Of a stretch of DNA of 50,905 nt, positions 44,801 through 50,905 are shown one piece after another. The stretch comes from Welwitschia mirabilis (taxonomy: Eukaryota; Gnetophyta; Gnetopsida; Welwitschiales). A model generated the notes under the pieces. The model worked only from the letters and a program-made list of their open reading frames with translations, searched no databases and was not told the DNA's origin. The translations under genes were made by a program, and so were the position numbers. Each line of letters starts with the position of its first letter. The stretch's first letter is position 1. The DNA is taken from contig JBOZIK010000001.1 of assembly GCA_051453625.1 (NCBI GenBank), positions 291,404,669 to 291,455,573 of the forward strand. The letters are read 5' to 3'.

Positions 44801-46500
44801 ATTCAAGTTATTACACTTAATTATTATATAATTTCAGAATAGACATAGAGGTATTACACTTAATTATTATATAACAGATTGGCTTGTAATTAGTCGATAG
44901 TTAATGGCTTAAGCATCATGATATGATAAATGTAATTTGATTTCATTTATCACCAAATATCTATAGTAATTAGATAGATTTTATTAATGTAAACAAGTAT
45001 ATAATTTTAAAAATAAACATGATTCTCTATTGTGTTATGGATTATCCTTGTACATGCTAAAGTTTGTTAAAAACCATTTCTCTATCATAAATTCAATATT
45101 ATTCATAAAATTCAACAAAAATTACTTGAATTCAAAGACATATATTTCACACAAGAAAGCTTATCTTGTTTAAGATAATTACTATCCAAAGCATTGCTTG
45201 TCGTTAACCAAGGTTACTACCTAAGACTACAAAGTCAAAATGATATAACCAATGTTACAATTTTGCAATGTAATGTTGAAGTTTATGCTCAATTCATGTT
45301 TTGTAGTTATTCTGTACTAGTTAGGATTAAATTATAATAACAAACTCTTGACTATTACATAAGTAGTTAACTTACCAAAAGCCATCATCTTTCACGTACT
45401 AAGAGATGCCATTTATGTCCTACATAAAGGAATATATTCACATACATCATTCTTATTACAATTAAAGCTAAAACATCATTATTGTCTTTACTAAATATTT
45501 TACATTGTACTACAATTCTAAAACTAGCCTTTATTAATTGACAAGATGTAAATTTTATTTTACATTTAGAGCATAATAAACATAAGAATATTCTTGTCCC
45601 ATAGTATTCCAAATATATTAGTAAAATGTTTGATCAACCATATTCTTATAAATAATTTTTGTATTACCAGCTATGAGTTAACTGTTTGAACAATCATCTT
45701 CTTATTCATTCAATTCATTCAAGACTTGATTATTCATTTGAAAACTTAAGGAGAAGAATTGTTCAAGTATTCAATAATACCAGATTTTTTTTCTTTTTCT
45801 TTGTGTTCTTTCATTTATTTATTTACTCTCAAAAAATCATTTTCTTGGTATCAAAGCTCATCTAATAAAAATTTGAGAAGAGGTATCTATTGATCAAGAT
45901 TGGGATTTAGGTGTTATCAAAAATTGAAAGTGAATAATTTTTTTGAATTTCATGAATTCATTTCTAATCCAGTCAAAAAGTTTGCACACCATGTGTCCTA
46001 TGAATAATATCATTAGCAATAGTAACAATAGTGACAACTTTAACCAATATAGTTTTATCTCCTTAAGCATATCCTTAAGTAGTGTAGCTTTTTAAAAAAA
46101 GGAATTCCTAAGTCACACATACTTAAGGGAGTTTATAACTATCTTATATGGAAGGATATTATTGTTTTAAATCTATAATCCTATTATATGGAAATAATGT
46201 TTTTACTAAAAATTAATGATGATATAAGATACACTGTTGAATACATAACTAAGGGCAATGTCAGTACTTTTAGTCACATCAATCATCTTTATAATGACAA
46301 GTAATATGCGTTTTACTAAGTTAATTTGGATTAAATTGAAGTTTAAATATATAAAATAAACTAGTAAAACCATATTAAAGATGTTGTTAGTCATAATAGA
46401 TAATTTTAAGATGTAAAAAGATAAGTCTATATTTTAAACTCACTCTATGAAAATATGAAGAAACATAAACAAAATGTTTGCAACACAGATATCAACTATA
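44800..46500 (+). mobile_element. Ty1/copia LTR end, primer site and gag scrap
   Basis: Placed by the primer-binding site at 45,845-45,860. The LTR would be the non-coding sequence before it (start not determined). About 250 bases after the site, at 46,129-46,167, the plus strand reads YNYLIWKDIIVL, the NYLxWK motif of copia gag. Further gag is too broken to read. The minus open frames at 45,385-45,612 and 46,206-46,394 are not supported. Confidence 0.5.
45845..45860 (+). promoter_or_regulatory. Primer-binding site (initiator tRNA-Met type)
   Basis: TTGGTATCAAAGCTCA, one base from the usual TGGTATCAGAGC core, preceded by the T/C-rich run typical of copia LTR ends. Confidence 0.75.
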
Positions 46501-46514
46501 TCATCAAGGCACTA

Positions 46515-47938
46515 CATTTTGTATAGTAATGAATTAGATTTAACTAGATGAGAACCTAGTATCATTCTTCTATAGGGATATATGTGTTAACTTTTACAAA
46601 ATATACATAATCAATTCAACTTACAACAGAACGAAGAGTTTAAAAGAAAATGATTTTCGATTGGTGATGTAAGCATATAAAAGTGCTCCAAGGATCTAAT
46701 CAATTTGCCTAACACTCCACCTTTGCTCCAATGATTCCTGTATCATGAAACATAAAATAAAATTATCCAGTTGTTAAGGCTCTGTGTGAAAGCATAATCT
46801 CATCCACCACATGAGTCTTAGTGAGTTATTTAATCCTCCTAATACTTCATAGCCTTCCATAAGCATTGGAACTATGAACCAAAGTGTACAAGATCCATCA
46901 AATGATAGGAACTATAAAATCACAAAAGTAACCTAAAATAACTTATTCAATGTGAAATAACTTGACAATTGAATAAGCTTCACTTAAATATTGCTAATAC
47001 CTATTTCTATGCATTAACAATGAAGAATGAAACCTACTTAAGAACTCGTCTTACCTAAAGATTGTTAATGCCAAATGAACTGTGCAATAAAAATGGAAGG
47101 ATTAAAACTTATTCTTCTATTAAAATCTAAAAAACATACATTACATCAAATAGAGAACGAGATGAAGAAGAAGAACTGCTTAACTAGATTTAGATCATTT
47201 TGCCCCCACGAAAGATGATTAGAGTGCTATGACGTCCTAGCGCTTCAAGTCTTCCCCGCGTTAAGCTAACCAAAAGATGTTTACAATGGGCATCAAGGCA
47301 TTTTTATAGATGAGGAAAGGATTTAAGAGCATTGACATGATTAAGTCAGGTGAGTAGTTACATAAGGGGGTTTACATTGGGTGGTTACTTAAGAAGAAAG
47401 TTATAGTCTTTAACATGTAGATACAACAAAAGATTCTTTATCTTTTTATGTAAACATCACAATTACATGTCCTTTGACTATTGATGATGCTACCAACAGA
47501 TGTCATATCATGTATCTTCCATGTGATCATCCTCGTTGTGCCACATGTCACCTGTTATGTGTCATTTTCTACTTCTACTATGTGTCATTAGGTTTGAAGA
47601 TTTATTCTAGAATATTTTTAACATAGTTCATAAGTTAATTGTGATAAACTCCCCAAAATAATGTAGGAAAATGAGTTTTTTATCAGTTTACCTTAGAAAA
47701 TCGATATCCCTAGTAGTCTTGGTCAGTGGCATAGGCATTTAGTATTGAAAGATTTCAGTTTGGGCACAGTTCTTCAAAAGGTAGTAATACACCTGTTCAT
47801 GTTAGGAAAGTTTATAATTTCATGACAAATAGTAAACAGGATAGAAGACATTTATAAAACAACATGTTTTAATGTTTCTCCCCATGTTAAATTGTTTAAT
47901 TAAATTTGTTTATAATGTCAATTTTTATGTGTAGGCAC
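46515..47938 (-). mobile_element. 3' LTR of the second copy
   Basis: Aligns by eye with the LTRs at 24.7 and 34.9 kb. The TATA box (TATAAAAA, minus) is at 47,301-47,308. The tagcattaggtaga minisatellite is not seen. A patch at about 47,228-47,263 keeps several CpG sites (gacgtcc, agcgctt, ccgcgtt), unlike the other copies, so this copy may be younger or from a different subfamily. Confidence 0.55.
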
Positions 47939-50231
47939 ATTCCCTAACCAAACTTTTCCTAGACCCTTGGTAAAAGGTTGATAAAGAAATGACTGACATA
48001 GAAAAATCGACTAAGTTAAAGTATTGAGTATAAAAATGCTATTACTTTTAAAAATTTTTTATCAATTTTTAATGATTAAGGCATTAAAAATCATAAAAAA
48101 CTGCAAAAATGGATTCCATACCCCCTACCCAAAACTTGTTCCCAGAGTTAAGGAGATGAAAAACTTGATATAAAGATTTTGAGAATAAACCACAAGGCTA
48201 GNNNNNNNNNNNNNNNNNNNNNNNNNNNNNNNNNNNNNNNNNNNNNNNNNNNNNNNNNNNNNNNNNNNNNNNNNNNNNNNNNNNNNNNNNNNNNNNNNNN
48301 NNNNNNNNNNNNNNNNNNNNNNNNNNNNNNNNNNNNNNNNNNNNNNNNNNNNNNNNNNNNNNNNNNNNNNNNNNNNNNNNNNNNNNNNNNNNNNNNNNNN
48401 NNNNNNNNNNNNNNNNNNNNNNNNNNNNNNNNNNNNNNNNNNNNNNNNNNNNNNNNNNNNNNNNNNNNNNNNNNNNNNNNNNNNNNNNNNNNNNNNNNNN
48501 NNNNNNNNNNNNNNNNNNNNNNNNNNNNNNNNNNNNNNNNNNNNNNNNNNNNNNNNNNNNNNNNNNNNNNNNNNNNNNNNNNNNNNNNNNNNNNNNNNNN
48601 NNNNNNNNNNNNNNNNNNNNNNNNNNNNNNNNNNNNNNNNNNNNNNNNNNNNNNNNNNNNNNNNNNNNNNNNNNNNNNNNNNNNNNNNNNNNNNNNNNNN
48701 NNNNNNNNNNNNNNNNNNNNNNNNNNNNNNNNNNNNNNNNNNNNNNNNNNNNNNNNNNNNNNNNNNNNNNNNNNNNNNNNNNNNNNNNNNNNNNNNNNNN
48801 NNNNNNNNNNNNNNNNNNNNNNNNNNNNNNNNNNNNNNNNNNNNNNNNNNNNNNNNNNNNNNNNNNNNNNNNNNNNAAAACTTGTTCCCAGAGTTAAGGA
48901 GATGAAAAACTTTATATAAAGATTTTGAGAATAAACCACAAGGCTAGCACATGATATTAATGTAAGTATTTAGGAAAAACCATAATGAAATCTAAGAAAA
49001 AACAAAACATGAAACCTTATTAGAAAATGCATCATCCACAATTCAAAAGATAGGCAACCTAAATTAATGGCTCATTTATTAAAAATTTTCTAAATTTTAT
49101 TTTAAATTTAAAATGTATTACAATATCAAACAACTACGATATCCTCTAAGTAAACCTACAAGGAATTAAAAATCAATTAAGCCAATCTCCAAGTACAAAA
49201 ATTAAGAAAACTGAATACAAAAGAACCTCCCAATTCCATCTTTTTCTTTCCAATTTATCTTCTCTACAATCATGCTTTATTCCTCATTTCCATCATTTCT
49301 AATCTAATTGTGCATTTAGTGTTATGGCATCTCCTTCCAACAGAATTAAAAAACATGTTGTTATATGAAGAATTCAGTTTTATATTATGAGCGATAGATT
49401 ACAGCCTCAATGTAGTTAAACATGTCATAAACTAAATCATCAAAGCTGCATTATTAGTGAGCATTCATAGCCCTGATGTAGTTAATTAAACCCAATTTTT
49501 AACTAATTAATAAATAATGTACTATTGGAGAGGATATATTTCATTTTCTTTTAATCATCCTTCTCATATTCAATAGTTTTTTTAATGCATATAAAAGGCT
49601 CATTAGCCCATTATCCTAATCAAGATAAACCTTATCCCCATAAAATGCTTTCAAAATAATTAACTTAACACGAAAGTAAATCCCACCTTATTTCAACCAT
49701 ATTTTTCAATTATGGGATCTTAAGTAAAACTAACTTTAGAAAATTAACTTGATAATAGAAAAAACCTTTTTAAAAAAATTACAAGTAAAATTAAATTCCA
49801 CCTAAGTTGTAATAGCAAGGTGATTACTTATTAATAGTTTATTTTATTAAAGGCCATTAATCAAGATCATCCAATCTTTCTAATCTTATAAATTCATGAA
49901 TAGATGGAAGGGGAGGATGGTTAGTGAACTTAAGGAGGAATAGTAAAAATACAAGGGATGGGTAATAGGGTCTAAGCCAATGGTGATTTATTTGATGCTG
50001 TGGATGGAATTTAGAATTTCCTACATGAAAATGTATAAGACGATGATTATACTAGTGGTAGTACTTGGGTGGTTTAAGGTAAAAAAGGATATCAAGCACA
50101 AATGTTTTTAACATTTTTTAATTTTTTAAACCAATATTTATTTTAAAATAAAAATCTATTCTAAGGAAAAGAAAATCTAATCTAAAAGTATGCAAAGAAA
50201 CTAAAAATTTTGAAAGGGATTTTTCAAGATA
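47939..50231 (-). other. Conserved non-coding 3' region, second copy
   Basis: No reading frame. Aligns with 27,558-29,019. Contains the 675-N gap and its flanking repeat. Confidence 0.5.
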
Positions 50232-50655
50232 CTACATGTGTGAAGGCTTATGATGGTGAATGCAAAATTTAGATGATGAATCAAAATTACACAAAGCATC
50301 TAGTGATAAGAGATAATACTTGTAAATTTTTATGCATGAATCCATAAAATTAGAAAGAACATCAACATTAGCAATAAAATTTATGCATTCCAAACTAGAA
50401 ATTTCCCATCCTTTAGTCTGTTTGTGTTTACTCAATAGCTTATACAAGATACTATTTTGTAGTGAAGATAAAGATGTATTAGAGAGCTTGGGAGAAGGTA
50501 AATGATCATCAAGATGACTATCATAAGATGATTTCAAGCATACCAGGGGTTTTTCTTCCTTATTGAGACTTGAGTCTTACTTAGAAGTTAATGACATGAT
50601 TGGCTTAAGAGTTTATTGAGAAAAAGATAATGTTTTTTCAAAGGATGGATCTTGA
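50232..50655 (-). pseudogene. Unidentified coding stretch of the family
   Basis: Open for 101 codons from Met at 50,537; the same frame continues upstream to about 50,655 through two stops, either of which could come from CAA or CAG. It reads SPKLSNTSLSSLQNSILYKL, then LSKHKQTKGWEISSLECINF and IANVDVLSNFMDSCIKIYKY. The KHKxxxGW motif recalls the region just before RT in Athila/Tat polyproteins, but no RT follows; the part after it matches the decayed copy at 29,020-29,300. Function unknown; possibly the remodelled end of a shortened gag-protease polyprotein. Confidence 0.45.
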
Positions 50656-50659
50656 ATAG

Positions 50660-50905
50660 TGTAACACCCCAACTTTAATTACCCTAATTAACCATAATAT
50701 TTTTTTTTTATATAGTTATTAACTATCATGCACAAAGGAACCTAGGATCTAATCCAACTTAGACTCTATCAACACATTATAAAATTTAAAATAATTAGAA
50801 AACACAATTATTACTTAACCATAGACCTTCTTAGTTTGCATACAATAACGATGTCAAATTTGTGTTCTATATTTATTTCTAACATTGTTTTCGCCACACA
50901 AAAAT
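50660..50905 (+). other. Possible LTR start (TGTAACACCCC)
   Basis: TGTAACACCCC at 50,660-50,670 is a common 5' end of plant gypsy LTRs and coincides with the point where the minus-strand coding stretch stops making sense. The other end is outside the window. Confidence 0.35.

Larger units (their letters stand above)
46515..50905 (-). mobile_element. Second copy of the pol-poor LTR family, truncated by window
   Basis: Minus strand: coding stretch (50,655-50,232), non-coding region (to 47,939), 3' LTR (47,938 to about 46,515), in the same order as 29.5-24.7 kb. A 675-N gap (48,202-48,876) is flanked by a 71-base repeat with one mismatch (48,131-48,201 and 48,877-48,947). The rest of the element would lie beyond the window. 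Confidence 0.6.

Overview
This is a stretch of AT-rich nuclear DNA from a seed plant, at roughly one-quarter to one-third G+C by eye. Evidence for a plant: many decayed plant-type LTR retrotransposons (Ty3/gypsy and Ty1/copia, three with initiator-tRNA-Met-type primer sites), tRNA-derived SINEs, and one intron-containing gene for a secreted type 1 non-specific lipid transfer protein (nsLTP). I cannot name the species. The only gene that looks intact is the nsLTP gene, minus strand, 43,478-44,252 (coding part). Nearly everything else is transposon debris.

Layout. 1-6,235: plus-strand Ty3/gypsy element (gag, protease, RT, RNase H, integrase, possible 3' LTR), full of stop codons. 6,236-8,989: no gene recognised. 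8,990-13,330: minus-strand Ty1/copia element with gag, primer site and a long LTR that carries an ~81-bp tandem repeat. 14,190-16,421: plus-strand LTR (with a ~36-bp minisatellite, TATA box and primer site) and leader of another element, then a 733-N gap. 17,155-17,606: minus-strand broken reading frame of unknown identity. 17,607-24,689: AT-rich sequence with no gene recognised and a (TA/CATA)-type palindromic repeat. 24,690-36,249: best read as one minus-strand LTR element (5' LTR 34,925-36,249; gag; Athila/Tat-like protease; a short unknown coding stretch; conserved non-coding 3' region; 3' LTR 24,690-27,557). It seems to lack most of pol. It is interrupted by a ~740-bp insertion in the protease and by a CpG-rich solo LTR (33,305-34,096) with a perfect 5-bp target-site duplication. 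36,480-37,330: copia gag/protease remnant. 37,806-40,005: cluster of SINEs. 40,006-43,200: nothing recognised. 43,320-44,800: nsLTP gene and promoter. 44,800-46,500: copia LTR end, primer site and gag scrap. 46,515-50,905: second copy of the 24.7-36.2 kb family, running out of the window.

A strong caution applies to the whole window. Almost every assembly gap of 100 N or more is flanked on both sides by near-identical sequence: the sequence just left of the gap is repeated just right of it. Many apparent tandem duplications here are therefore probably two alleles or overlapping contigs laid end to end, not real biology. Copy numbers and element lengths should be read with these duplicates collapsed.

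The genes do not form a pathway. The nsLTP gene is an island of higher G+C in a transposon-dominated region. Its predicted product is a 120-residue secreted lipid carrier of the cell wall or apoplast, and its unusual feature is an extra intron inside the eight-cysteine domain.
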